The notes under the pieces were generated by a model that was given only the letters and a program-made list of their open reading frames with translations, did not search any database and was not told the DNA's origin. A program made the translations under genes and the position numbers. Below, piece after piece: positions 34,945 to 43,326 of a stretch of DNA of 64,000 nucleotides (within the stretch, counting starts at the first letter, position 1; every line of letters starts with the position of its first letter). Origin of the DNA: Clostridia bacterium (lineage in GTDB: Bacteria > Bacillota > Clostridia > TANB77 > CAG-508); the NCBI GenBank assembly GCA_017404545.1, contig JAFRCC010000018.1:434001-498000 (forward strand), in the 5' to 3' direction.

Positions 34945-35547
34945 TTACTCTTGTGATGTTCCTGTGCTTCCAACATTGAATGGTATGAATTTGCTCACAA
35001 CACTGCTTGTGTTTATTTCTGCTTCAATACCAACATTCTCTCTGTTTTCTTTATATGATACATCAATTTTATTATCTACCAATTGTTCCATTTCGTTGCT
35101 TGTTGTATTCTCAACCAATACTAATTCGCTAACCAATATTTGTTTAGCATTATTAAGCATTTTCTTTTCTCCAGTAGATAAACCTTTTTCTTTTTGTTTA
35201 AAGCTTAAGTTTCTAACAACATCTGCTACTTCATAGATATCTCCGCTCTTCATTTTATCCATGTTATCTCTGTATCTTTTATTCCAATTATCAGACATTG
35301 CAGTTTCATCTGTTTCTAATATACAAAATACTTTTTCTACCTCGTCTTGTGAAATGATATTTCTTAGTCCTTGCTTTGCTGCTTGATTACGCGGTACCAT
35401 TACCTTTACGCCTCCAGGCATAGAAATATTTATATACTCTACTTCTTCATCTAAAATGTTTTTCTTGTCTATTGAATCTATTGTCCCTGCTCCATGCATA
35501 GGATATACGACTTTGTCTCCTACATTAAAGTTATTGCAAACGCTCAT
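34945..35547 (-). CDS. CarD/CdnL-type transcriptional regulator
   Basis: 200-residue RNA-polymerase-binding protein. The N-terminal Tudor-like domain (FNVGDKVVYPMHGAGTI, about 8-24; up to about 65) contacts the RNA polymerase beta subunit. The helical C-terminal domain (about 70-150; WNKRYRDNMDKMKSGDIYEVADVVRNL in parts) contacts promoter DNA. Such proteins stabilise open complexes, commonly at rRNA promoters. About 40 extra Asn/Glu/Ser-rich residues follow the usual end. It is monocistronic with a clear promoter at 35624-35652. Confidence 0.92.
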   Translation of the reverse strand: MSVCNNFNVGDKVVYPMHGAGTIDSIDKKNILDEEVEYINISMPGGVKVMVPRNQAAKQGLRNIISQDEVEKVFCILETDETAMSDNWNKRYRDNMDKMKSGDIYEVADVVRNLSFKQKEKGLSTGEKKMLNNAKQILVSELVLVENTTSNEMEQLVDNKIDVSYKENRENVGIEAEINTSSVVSKFIPFNVGSTGTSQE

Positions 35548-35623
35548 GTAGAAATCAACTCCTTCCTTTTGCTTATTTTATTGAAGTTAATAAAGGTATT
35601 GTTCTTTTTCAACTACGATATTA

Positions 35624-35652
35624 ATTATACTACAAAAATTGGCAAAAGTCAA
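35624..35652 (-). promoter_or_regulatory. Promoter of the CarD-like gene
   Basis: Minus-strand TTGACT (35647-35652) and TATAAT (35624-35629) with a 17-base spacer. The expected leader is about 70 bases. Confidence 0.8.
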
Positions 35653-35774
35653 AGCCATTTGCTAAATTTGTTTCAAAAAATAAAGCTTAATTATATCACG
35701 AAAAAAAAGACACGTCAACAGATAAAAGCTTACCTTTATAGTTATTTAACCTTAGTAAGGATCTATTAAAAACG

Positions 35775-36716
35775 CTATTCTTCGACCATATTTATGTAGT
35801 TCAATACTTCTTCAGCATTTGATATATCATCTTTCAATTTTTTCTTTAAATACATCAGAATTGCTTTTGCTTTCTTGGCATCTCCATCTACTACAATACT
35901 GTGGAGTACAACTGCCTCAATGAAAATTTCTTTTTCGATTGAGTATTTAGATTGAAATGAATATTCACTTACAATCAAATCTAAATTTTTAAACAATTCT
36001 CTACATTTTATTATATCTTCAATTTCACTTTCAGATAATAAAATATGTTTATCTGGCTTAGCGTCGTACATACCAGTTTCGTCATTATTACCTGATACAT
36101 GATAAATTTTTACTTTTTCTCTATAAGTAAGCTTATCTAAATACTCGCTAAAATCCATATTTAGCGTTTTAGCTGCTAGCTTTGCATGAGTTATATCATA
36201 TACTCCAAAATCAGACAATTTCCAATTTTCACTTACATACTCAGGTGTTAATGATCGTTCATCATATTTAAATCCTCCTGGTATATTTTCAAGTCCTATA
36301 TCTATATTTTTTCCAATTAGATCTTCCATATGTTTTTTTAAATTTTGATAATTTTCATGCCATTTTTTTCTAACATCTTCTTTATCATAATTATCAAAAC
36401 TATCTTTATGCTCAAGCCCCACATGCGTACTTATTCTTGTTATTGAATTATTTAGATTAAAAACTTCTTTTAAACGTATCCAATCTACATTTTCTATAAA
36501 TTTATCGCTCATACAAGAAAATGCCGGAGTCATCCCCGGCAACCCATGTAAGTCGACTTTTAGGTTTAGCTCTTTTGCTAATTTAAGGCATGACTCCATA
36601 TGATTATAATCACAGATTCTGCCTGGAAATTTAATTGTATTAATAATATTATGTTTTTTTAAAATTTTGTAGCATTCATCATTTCCTGCTAAGTAATTAA
36701 TACCTATATCAACCAT
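35775..36716 (-). CDS. Endonuclease-IV-like TIM-barrel protein
   Basis: 313-residue probable metal-dependent TIM barrel. Nine polar residues match, in order and spacing, the trinuclear metal ligands of endonuclease IV: H57 (DLHGL), H98 (STHVG), E143 (LENIPG), D174 and H177 (DITHA), H206 (YHVSG), D222 and H224 (PDKH), E251 (SEYS). Relatives include xylose-isomerase-like epimerases and UV-damage endonucleases, so DNA repair is possible but not shown. The upstream in-frame Met at 36728 overlaps the previous stop; GATGAGG better serves the Met at 36716. It is translationally close to the glycosyltransferase gene. Confidence 0.75.
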   Translation of the reverse strand: MVDIGINYLAGNDECYKILKKHNIINTIKFPGRICDYNHMESCLKLAKELNLKVDLHGLPGMTPAFSCMSDKFIENVDWIRLKEVFNLNNSITRISTHVGLEHKDSFDNYDKEDVRKKWHENYQNLKKHMEDLIGKNIDIGLENIPGGFKYDERSLTPEYVSENWKLSDFGVYDITHAKLAAKTLNMDFSEYLDKLTYREKVKIYHVSGNNDETGMYDAKPDKHILLSESEIEDIIKCRELFKNLDLIVSEYSFQSKYSIEKEIFIEAVVLHSIVVDGDAKKAKAILMYLKKKLKDDISNAEEVLNYINMVEE

Positions 36717-36724
36717 AAAAAACC

Positions 36725-37900
36725 TCATCCATCTATAATATCTTCAATTTGACCAATCGTATTTCTTAAATTGAATAATTCACTTCTTTTCTTAATATTT
36801 GTTTGGTACTTTTTCTTTAACTCTTCGTTTGTTAGTACAGCCTTCAAGCCTTCATATATACCAGCAGCATCATTATTTACAACTAATGCACATTCATTAT
36901 CATCACCCAATATATCTTTAGCTCCTGGGCAATCAGTTGAAACAATTACTTTATCAAGTATTGTAGCTTCTACTATTACTGTACTCAAACCTTCAACCCT
37001 AGAAGCGCATACAAACACATCTGAATTTTTAACATATTTATACGGATTACTTGAATACCCCATAAGTCTTGCAGACTTTCCTAATTTATTCTTTCTAATG
37101 TAATCTTCAAGCTTTCTACGTTCTATACCTTCTCCAATAATCCACAATTCATGATCTATATTTTCATCAATCAATCTTTTATGCACCTCAAGTAGTCTAT
37201 CAAAACCTTTAGCTTGAACAAGTCTACCTACTGTACACACAACTGGTACGTCTGCATTTTTCTTTATTGACAATTCTTCTTTAGATTTTTCTAAGATATC
37301 CAAACAATCCACAGGATTAATCTGGACAAAAACATTCTTATCTCTACCTGTTTTTTGTATAAATCTATTTCTTACATCACCCGAAACACAAACTATTTTA
37401 TCAAAAGTTTCGTAACACTTTTTTTCGTCATCATCATCTATAAAAATTGAATTTGTTCCTACATTAATATCTGTATGGATCCAAGCAATTTTTCGAGATT
37501 CCTCATTATTAGAGCATGAAACAAATTTTGATACTTTTCCCTCTAAAAATGCAATTTCAACATCATATTTTTCATTAACATATTTCTCATATAATTTTTT
37601 TGAATTATACTTTATCTTTTTTAAGTACTTTTTCCATATTGAGTTCATTATATTGCATGAAATTTTATAAAATTTCGATTCTTTATTTGATCTTGCCTTT
37701 TTGAAATACGATTTAAATACATATTTGTATTTTATTCCCTCAATATTTTTTACTTCATCAACTAATACTCCGTCATCAACTAAGGCTAAAACAGTAATAT
37801 CATACTTTCTTTTGCTTATATATTTTAGTACATTAATTAGTATTTTTTCTGCTCCCCCAATTTGCAATGTATGCACGACAAATAATAGCTTTTTTTTCAT
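36725..37900 (-). CDS. GT4-family glycosyltransferase
   Basis: 391-residue GT-B enzyme that transfers a sugar from a nucleotide donor, probably onto a surface glycan. The N-terminal acceptor lobe starts KKKLLFVVHTLQIGGAEK. The donor lobe has VGRLVQAKGFDRLL (about 210-223), IIGEGIERRKLE, and the E-x7-E region of GT4 (SRVEGLSTVIVEA). The frame opens at 37966, but the AGGGGG site favours the second Met of a pair at 37900. The end overlaps the region of the next gene's upstream Met, so the two are coupled. Confidence 0.92.
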   Translation of the reverse strand: MKKKLLFVVHTLQIGGAEKILINVLKYISKRKYDITVLALVDDGVLVDEVKNIEGIKYKYVFKSYFKKARSNKESKFYKISCNIMNSIWKKYLKKIKYNSKKLYEKYVNEKYDVEIAFLEGKVSKFVSCSNNEESRKIAWIHTDINVGTNSIFIDDDDEKKCYETFDKIVCVSGDVRNRFIQKTGRDKNVFVQINPVDCLDILEKSKEELSIKKNADVPVVCTVGRLVQAKGFDRLLEVHKRLIDENIDHELWIIGEGIERRKLEDYIRKNKLGKSARLMGYSSNPYKYVKNSDVFVCASRVEGLSTVIVEATILDKVIVSTDCPGAKDILGDDNECALVVNNDAAGIYEGLKAVLTNEELKKKYQTNIKKRSELFNLRNTIGQIEDIIDG

Positions 37901-38151
37901 CATTTCCCCCTTATCAGCTATAAAATTACATTGGTCTGTAATCACATACAATATATTTTTTCGCACCTTTTATTTTCATTTTGTCTATATAATATTGATT
38001 TTACATAATCTTAATAAATTCTATCATACTTTTTTTATTTTTTCAACTGAAGTGCTTGGCTTTACTTAAAATTTTTACAAGAGCAATGGCAAACATATAG
38101 TATTTTCACTAATTAAATTTTTTCTTTACGAGTATAATTTTAATTCCTATA

Positions 38152-38311
38152 ATAGAACAACAGTGGGCTTTTTAAAATGTCAGGCAATTCTATTTACTGC
38201 AAAGCCCACGCCCGTTGTTTGCGCGCCAAAATTTACAAAGTAAATTTTGTGTGCAATGTTAGCGAAGCTTTTATATTATAGGAATTCCGGAGGAATTTCC
38301 TATAATATAAA
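38152..38311 (-). repeat. Terminator-abutting repeat, copy C
   Basis: Third, best-preserved copy, in the 467-base gap between the glycosyltransferase start and dut. Three hairpins are visible: GTGGGCTTT (38163-38171) with AAAGCCCAC (38201-38209); CAAAATTTAC with GTAAATTTTG (about 38226-38249); and TTTATATTATAGGAA (38270-38284) with its complement (38297-38311). The left flank also contains ATTCCTATAATAG, echoing the right end. The right edge meets the dut terminator. Nothing else is seen in the gap. Confidence 0.8.
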
Positions 38312-38338
38312 AAATAGGCTTTTTTAGTTCAAGCCTAT
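38308..38338 (-). terminator. Terminator of dut
   Basis: On the minus strand ATAGGCTT and AAGCCTAT form an 8-base stem (outer 38331-38338 and 38314-38321) followed by six T residues, which run directly into repeat copy C. Confidence 0.82.
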
Positions 38339-38367
38339 CCATCTTTATAATATTTACTTTACAGACG

Positions 38368-38826
38368 CTAAATATTTGTAGAACCAAATCCACCTCTTCT
38401 AATACCCGTTGCGTTATCGTTATCAACCATTAAATATTTAGTAAATACAACTTGACCTATTACATCACCTTTCTTCACTTCAATATCGTGGTCACTACAA
38501 TTAAAATATGCAAAAAAGAAATGACCATCATTATCTTCATTTCCATAGTAATCACTATCTATTAAACCTACACTATTTGCCATTAAAAATCCCTTCTTTG
38601 GACCACTACTTCTATTTAATAACAAATAGCATTCATCTGGTTGGCAATATGCCTTTAACCCTGTTGGTATTAATGTTGGTTTGCATCCAGGTGTAAATTT
38701 GGGTATTACAATATCCTCTGCAGCTTCAACATCGTACCCTGCAGAATGAGCAGTTTTTCTAACTGGTATATTTATTTTCTTATCTTCATATCCTTTTGCT
38801 ATTTCAAATCCTCTTGTTCTCTCCAT
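38368..38826 (-). CDS. dut: dUTP diphosphatase
   Basis: 152-residue trimeric dUTPase that hydrolyses dUTP to dUMP and PPi, keeping uracil out of DNA. All five motifs are present: AGYD (29-32), NRSSGPKKG (71-79), GLIDSDYYGN (87-96) with the catalytic Asp, GDVIGQVVF (120-128), and the C-terminal RRGGFGST (143-150) that closes over the active site. A short insertion around NEDNDGH after motif 3 is slightly longer than usual. Monocistronic, with a strong promoter and terminator. Confidence 0.95.
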   Translation of the reverse strand: MERTRGFEIAKGYEDKKINIPVRKTAHSAGYDVEAAEDIVIPKFTPGCKPTLIPTGLKAYCQPDECYLLLNRSSGPKKGFLMANSVGLIDSDYYGNEDNDGHFFFAYFNCSDHDIEVKKGDVIGQVVFTKYLMVDNDNATGIRRGGFGSTNI

Positions 38827-38879
38827 TTATATCCTCCAATATTTTTTATTGTAGCGTATTTTTCTCGCTTTTCAAACAA

Positions 38880-38908
38880 GTTATATTATAAGCGTTATTT
38901 CTTGTCAA
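38880..38908 (-). promoter_or_regulatory. Promoter of dut
   Basis: Minus-strand TTGACA (38903-38908) and TATAAC (38880-38885) with a 17-base spacer. It begins right after the terminator of the upstream gene. Confidence 0.78.
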
Positions 38909-38940
38909 GAAAAAAAAGCTCTATTTTAGAGCTTTTTTTA
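38909..38940 (-). terminator. Terminator of the 611-residue membrane protein gene
   Basis: AAAAAAGCTCTA (about 38912-38923) pairs with TAGAGCTTTTTT (38927-38938) around TTT, with a T-run on the minus strand. Confidence 0.9.
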
Positions 38941-38941
38941 T

Positions 38942-40777
38942 TTATGCAGCAGGTTCTGCTGTAGTTGTTGTAGTTTCAGTTGTTGCATCAGCTGGTGTTT
39001 CTGTAGTAGGTGTTTCTGTTTTTGGAATAATACTCATTATTTGATCTTTAGTTACTCTTATTCCATAATTAGCCAATCTTGATGGTAAAACATCAGAAGC
39101 TTTTGTAACTACATCAGTTACTATTTTTTGAATTTCCTCTTTTGACTTACTAAATACATCTACAGAGTTTGTATCATTATATTGTTCAATATTAGATTTA
39201 CCATATTCAATAGACTCATTAGCCGTAACTTTAACCTTATATCCACTATATGAAGCATTTAAGTCAAATGCCATACTTTGGTTATCTGAGTTAAGACCTG
39301 TGAATTCAGATTTTAATTCAAATGCAGCCCCACTTATTAAATCTGATGAAATTTTAATATTATTTTTTATCTCAGAATCTGAATTTACTATCTCATACTC
39401 AATTTTTCCTACTTCCATTTTTTGACCACTTGCTTTTATAGAAGCTGTCATTGTTCCTTTTCTTTCTGTATCGCTGTTTTTCTCAATTTCATCAACAATT
39501 ACAATTTTATCAACTGGAATAGTACTTGAGTTGCTAGATTCTGCAACAGCTTTAGCAAGAGCTTGAACATCTATAGTATATGTGTTCTTCTTGCTTCCAA
39601 CTTCTTCAGTGAAAACTACAGTTCCATCATCTTCGTCATTCTTAACAATTGCAACATCTAATTTTACTGGATTGCTCTTCTTGTCTGAATAGATTGTAAT
39701 CTTTATTGATTTTTTAATACTTGAGAATGAGCTCTCTGCTTGTTCAAAGGCTTGTAAGAATGCATCTATAGCTTCTTCAATATCTGATTTTTCAAAATCT
39801 TTTGATAATACACTTTCAAGCTCTGCTGAAGGTGTTGAAGTATTTCCATATGATGTGGTACTACTTGGATTTACACTGTATGTTTCATACTCATCTAAAC
39901 CAGCTTGTGCTAATGTTCCACCATATTTCTTTAAAAGATTTAACTTCTTAACTATAATGCTCTTTAAATTGTCATTATTCTTAGCATCTTCTGCTAATTT
40001 CTTTATAAAATTATAGGCATCTTTTCCGGATAATGTTAAAGAATATCCTGTTGCCTTTATTTCTTCTCCATTAACTGTTATCTTTTGGTTCTTCTTTGTT
40101 GTGTATTTATCATCATCCACAAATTTCTTTAGTATATCACCATAATCTTTTTGTAATGCTTTATACTCATCTTCTGTTAGATAGAATAAATCGTAAATCA
40201 TATTAGACATCTCTTCTGCAGAATTATTATCTAACATTTTTTCAATTTTATCTATATCAGCATCTGAAATATCTAAGTTATTATTTTTGCAAAAAGTTCT
40301 GAATTTGCTCATATCGAAAGTTAATGCCTTATCATAAAAATCTTTTGAGCTTAATGTTACTTTCTTTCCATCTTTTACCATTTTTAAGTTTAAAATATCA
40401 CTATTACTATATTTCCAATTAATGTTTGCCGATGTTGCTTTAGAATTATTATCATAGCTAGACTCAAATTGTAATGCTGTGTTGTTAATTTGTCTTTGTG
40501 TAGTGTAGTCTATTATACTACTTGGTAATGTAATATTTGCAGATATATTTCCTTTTGCTACATATGATTTTGATTCACCTTTTAAAGGTTCAATTGATTT
40601 TAAGTAATCGTTATAACTTAATTCTTCTTTTGCTCCAAACAATTTTTTTGCTTGAGCTGTAAAATTATCACTTGCTGGTTTTAAGAAATCAAAAACCGGT
40701 GTAAAGAACCACAAAACAGCACCAGTTCCTGCAAGAATAACCAATACAGAGATAATAATGATTATTGCTTTTTTCAT
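38942..40777 (-). CDS. Membrane-anchored extracytoplasmic protein of unknown function
   Basis: 611-residue protein with one N-terminal TM anchor (about 3-25). The long extracytoplasmic part is rich in Lys, Asp, Ser and beta-forming stretches (for example ITVNGEEIKATGYSLTLSG, about 235-253). A Thr/Glu/Ala-rich tail ends it (TETPTTETPADATTETTTT). There is no Cys lipobox and no sortase motif. The repeated pattern of polar beta segments fits an uncharacterised clostridial anchored family, which I cannot name with confidence. Monocistronic, with GGGAGGG upstream and a strong terminator. Confidence 0.75.
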   Translation of the reverse strand: MKKAIIIIISVLVILAGTGAVLWFFTPVFDFLKPASDNFTAQAKKLFGAKEELSYNDYLKSIEPLKGESKSYVAKGNISANITLPSSIIDYTTQRQINNTALQFESSYDNNSKATSANINWKYSNSDILNLKMVKDGKKVTLSSKDFYDKALTFDMSKFRTFCKNNNLDISDADIDKIEKMLDNNSAEEMSNMIYDLFYLTEDEYKALQKDYGDILKKFVDDDKYTTKKNQKITVNGEEIKATGYSLTLSGKDAYNFIKKLAEDAKNNDNLKSIIVKKLNLLKKYGGTLAQAGLDEYETYSVNPSSTTSYGNTSTPSAELESVLSKDFEKSDIEEAIDAFLQAFEQAESSFSSIKKSIKITIYSDKKSNPVKLDVAIVKNDEDDGTVVFTEEVGSKKNTYTIDVQALAKAVAESSNSSTIPVDKIVIVDEIEKNSDTERKGTMTASIKASGQKMEVGKIEYEIVNSDSEIKNNIKISSDLISGAAFELKSEFTGLNSDNQSMAFDLNASYSGYKVKVTANESIEYGKSNIEQYNDTNSVDVFSKSKEEIQKIVTDVVTKASDVLPSRLANYGIRVTKDQIMSIIPKTETPTTETPADATTETTTTTAEPAA

Positions 40778-40963
40778 TTCAAAGCCCTCCCTTTTTTTTA
40801 TTTACATCATATATTATTACATAACTTTTTTTTATTTACAACAAAAAAATTAATTATATTTTGAATCTAATTAAAGTTGTATTTTAAAAATTGTTATGAT
40901 AGAATCTAATCTGGTTGAAAAATAAGAAGAAAGGAGCAATGTGGCAGTTTAGCTACAAAGTAT

Positions 40964-42355
40964 ATGAAACAAGAAAAAGAATTAATAAAAAACACTTTTA
41001 TAATTGCAATGGGAAAATTTAGTACCCAAATAGTATCTTTTTTACTGGTTTCGCTCTATACAGCTAAGTTAACTACACAAGAATATGGGAGCTACGATTT
41101 AATTGTAACAATTATTACATTTATTACTCCGTTTATTACATTAACACTTGAAGAATCTATGTTTAGATTTTTGATAGACGCGAAAAATAAAAAAGAAGAG
41201 AAAAGTATTATTACACAAACAGTACTTACTATACTCACCATACTAATAGTTGCATGTTTAATAATATTCTTAGTAATCAAAATATTTTCAATTAATACAA
41301 CCAAATACTTCATACCTTATGTTATAGCAGTTGTACTTATGGCAATGATGAATGCACTCGTTAGAGGTCTTGGAAAAATAAAATTATATTCACTATCAAA
41401 TTTTATTTTAAGTATTTTAACAATTGTTTTAAATATTGTTTTAATTTTAGGAACAAATCTTAAAGTTGATGGATTACTACTTTCTGTTATAATCGCCAAT
41501 TTAGTAATGGTAGTTTTTCTATCCACTAGACTTCATTTAAAAAACTATATAAATCCAAAATTAGTAAACAAAAAATTGATGAAAGAAATGTTAGCATATT
41601 CAATTCCTTTAATACCTCATAGTTTGTCATGGACAATTATTAACTTATCAGACAGGGTTATTGTTACATCTGTTTTAGGTTCAGCAAGTAACGGAATATA
41701 TGCTATTTCAAATAAATTTCCTACAATAATTAACACAGTTTATAATTATTTTGCTATTGCTTGGAAAGAATCTGCTGCAAAAGCATTACACGATGATGAG
41801 AGCAACAAATATTATAATAAAATATATGTTTCACTTAGAAATTTAGTATATTCTGCAACTGTTGTTGTTATTGCTTTTGTACCATTCATATTTAACATAT
41901 TAATAAACTCAAGTTATAGTGAAGCCTATTTATACATACCAATATTAGTCTTTTCTGTTTATTTTTCTAACATGGCAAGTTTTTACGGCGGTATATTTAG
42001 TGCATATAAGCAAACAAAAATTATTGGATCTACAACACTTGTTTCTGCTATTATAAACTTAACTGTTAATTTAATTTTTATAAAATTTTTCGGTATATAT
42101 GCAGCAGCAATATCAACTCTTATTTCTTCTGTATTCTTGTACGCGTATAGAAAGAAAAAAATATATAATCTAGTAAATTTAAAACATTCAAAAGATATGA
42201 ACATTACAATTTTAATTACACTTGTTGTATTCTTAACATACTATTCTGGTAATATGCTCTTTAAATTTATATCATTGTTATTTGCCATAGCATATGCTAT
42301 AATGATGAATAAAGAAACGATAAAATTATTTGCTGGAAGATTCATAAAAAGATAA
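40964..42355 (+). CDS. Wzx-type polysaccharide flippase (MOP superfamily)
   Basis: 463-residue integral membrane protein with about 12-14 helices. The opening KNTFIIAMGKFSTQIVSFLLVSLYT region is typical of polysaccharide biosynthesis flippases, which move lipid-linked sugars across the membrane. Its central SYSIPLIPHSLSW-like segment (about 212-226) also fits. The start is odd: the only good AGGAG (40932-40936) lies 27 bases upstream, next to an out-of-frame ATG (40939). A 28-codon overlapping frame opens there. It is alone on the plus strand, facing the surface cluster. Confidence 0.9.
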   Translation: MKQEKELIKNTFIIAMGKFSTQIVSFLLVSLYTAKLTTQEYGSYDLIVTIITFITPFITLTLEESMFRFLIDAKNKKEEKSIITQTVLTILTILIVACLIIFLVIKIFSINTTKYFIPYVIAVVLMAMMNALVRGLGKIKLYSLSNFILSILTIVLNIVLILGTNLKVDGLLLSVIIANLVMVVFLSTRLHLKNYINPKLVNKKLMKEMLAYSIPLIPHSLSWTIINLSDRVIVTSVLGSASNGIYAISNKFPTIINTVYNYFAIAWKESAAKALHDDESNKYYNKIYVSLRNLVYSATVVVIAFVPFIFNILINSSYSEAYLYIPILVFSVYFSNMASFYGGIFSAYKQTKIIGSTTLVSAIINLTVNLIFIKFFGIYAAAISTLISSVFLYAYRKKKIYNLVNLKHSKDMNITILITLVVFLTYYSGNMLFKFISLLFAIAYAIMMNKETIKLFAGRFIKR

Positions 42356-42360
42356 GAAGA

Positions 42361-42424
42361 AAGAGCTAAATTTTATACTAAGCCAAAAAGCTTGGCAGTA
42401 TTAAATAAAATTTATGCTCTTTTT
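42361..42424 (+). terminator. Terminator of the flippase gene
   Basis: AAGAGCTAAATTTTAT pairs with ATAAAATTTATGCTCTT over about 15 bases with one extra base, enclosing a smaller GCCAA/TTGGC hairpin. TTTTT follows. Confidence 0.85.
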
Positions 42425-42425
42425 G

Positions 42426-42454
42426 TTGACATTCTGTTTGTTTTATGTTAATAT
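42426..42454 (+). promoter_or_regulatory. Promoter of the 63-residue gene
   Basis: TTGACA (42426-42431) and TAATAT (42449-42454) with a 17-base spacer. The leader contains TTAGG-GAAA-CCTAA, a small stem with a GNRA-type loop (about 42462-42475), and a CTTCTAGAAG palindrome just before GGGAGG. Confidence 0.78.
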
Positions 42455-42514
42455 ATTGTCATTAGGGAAACCTAAGTTGCTAAATGCAAATACTTCTAGA
42501 AGGGAGGTTTGGAC

Positions 42515-42706
42515 ATGGGCAATACAACCAATTACGTTACAACCGCCAGCAATGGAGAGGCATACGCCAACAAAGTTGCAGAAAAACTTCGTCAGGAAAA
42601 CCCTGGTGCTACAGTTACCGTAAAAAAGGGAACCATCCCTGGCTGGGGCGGCGGTTATACTGAAAGTGGCTACAACATCACTGTTGAGAAGCCGAGCAAA
42701 AAATAA
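42515..42706 (+). CDS. Compact 63-residue protein, compositionally distinct
   Basis: Short gene with its own promoter, GGGAGG site and strong terminator. The protein reads as strand, helix, strand, Gly-rich turn, strand: NYVTTAS, GEAYANKVAEKLRQENPG, ATVTVKKG, PGWGGGY, GYNITVEK, then a Lys-rich end. There is no signal peptide, TM helix or Cys. Its codons (GGC, AAC, ACC, AAG, CGT) and overall GC are clearly higher than all neighbours, suggesting recent acquisition or high expression. An upstream in-frame TTG (42509) is a less likely start. No family is recognised. Confidence 0.78.
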   Translation: MGNTTNYVTTASNGEAYANKVAEKLRQENPGATVTVKKGTIPGWGGGYTESGYNITVEKPSKK

Positions 42707-42725
42707 ACCCTAAACCCAAACCAAA

Positions 42726-42763
42726 GGGACTCGATCGTTTACGATTCGAGCCCCTGTTTTTTT
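42726..42763 (+). terminator. Strong terminator of the 63-residue gene
   Basis: GGGACTCGATCG and CGATTCGAGCCCC pair around TTTA with one bulge, followed by TGTTTTTTT. It is GC-rich compared with other terminators here. Confidence 0.9.
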
Positions 42764-42766
42764 GTC

Positions 42767-43225
42767 CTATTCTATATGCTTTTCATAGTCTTTATCTAAT
42801 ACGATAAATTCAAAATCACCATAACAGAATTTAAGATCTAGTATAATTCAAGTTTATAAACTGAATCATCATAAAATAAGTAAATATTGTCTGATGTATA
42901 TACAAATGTTGCAGAATGAGGCTCAATTACTTCCATTGATGTTGCAATTATATTGTTTACACAGATAGCCTTTATAAAAATCCTCACAAGTACACGTACA
43001 ATAGTTTATTATACCTCCATGTATTTTCATTGTTGTAGTATATGTATCATAATTTCCTTCAACTGAGGCTATAATGGAATAATTTTTCTCATCAACTTTA
43101 TCTACACTTTCTATTTGTACTTGTTCATTATTATATATATTTTTTCCTCTTCTGTATCTTGCTGAATCATAGCTTCTGTTAAAATTTAGAGATTCAAAAT
43201 TTAAATCTGATACATCTACTATCAT
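42767..43225 (-). pseudogene. Frameshifted SWIM zinc-finger protein
   Basis: An open frame of 100 residues from 43225 has SWIM-domain features: RSYDSARYRRGKNIYNN near the start and the CTCEDFYKGYLCK cluster. After the third Cys it reads QYNC instead of the required His. Removing one base at about 42953 restores CKHIIATSMEVIEPHS and continues FVYTSDNIYLFYDDSVYKLEL to a stop at 42838-42840. A second one-base correction there opens LDLKFCYGDFEFIVLDKDY to a stop at 42767. Two frameshifts in a coherent reading frame indicate a decayed gene. SWIM domains bind nucleic acid or protein. Confidence 0.75.
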
Positions 43226-43326
43226 ATATGCACTCCTTTATTTTTTACATCCTAACTATTTTTAGTATTATCGCCACTATTGTTTTTGAAATATACTTAA
43301 TAAAATTTTCACTTTCCCTTAATGTG

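Noticed and set aside
42839..42938. Stand-alone small gene starting at an ATG within the SWIM region
   Set aside because: No ribosome binding site, and its sequence continues the broken SWIM frame, so it is treated as part of the pseudogene.
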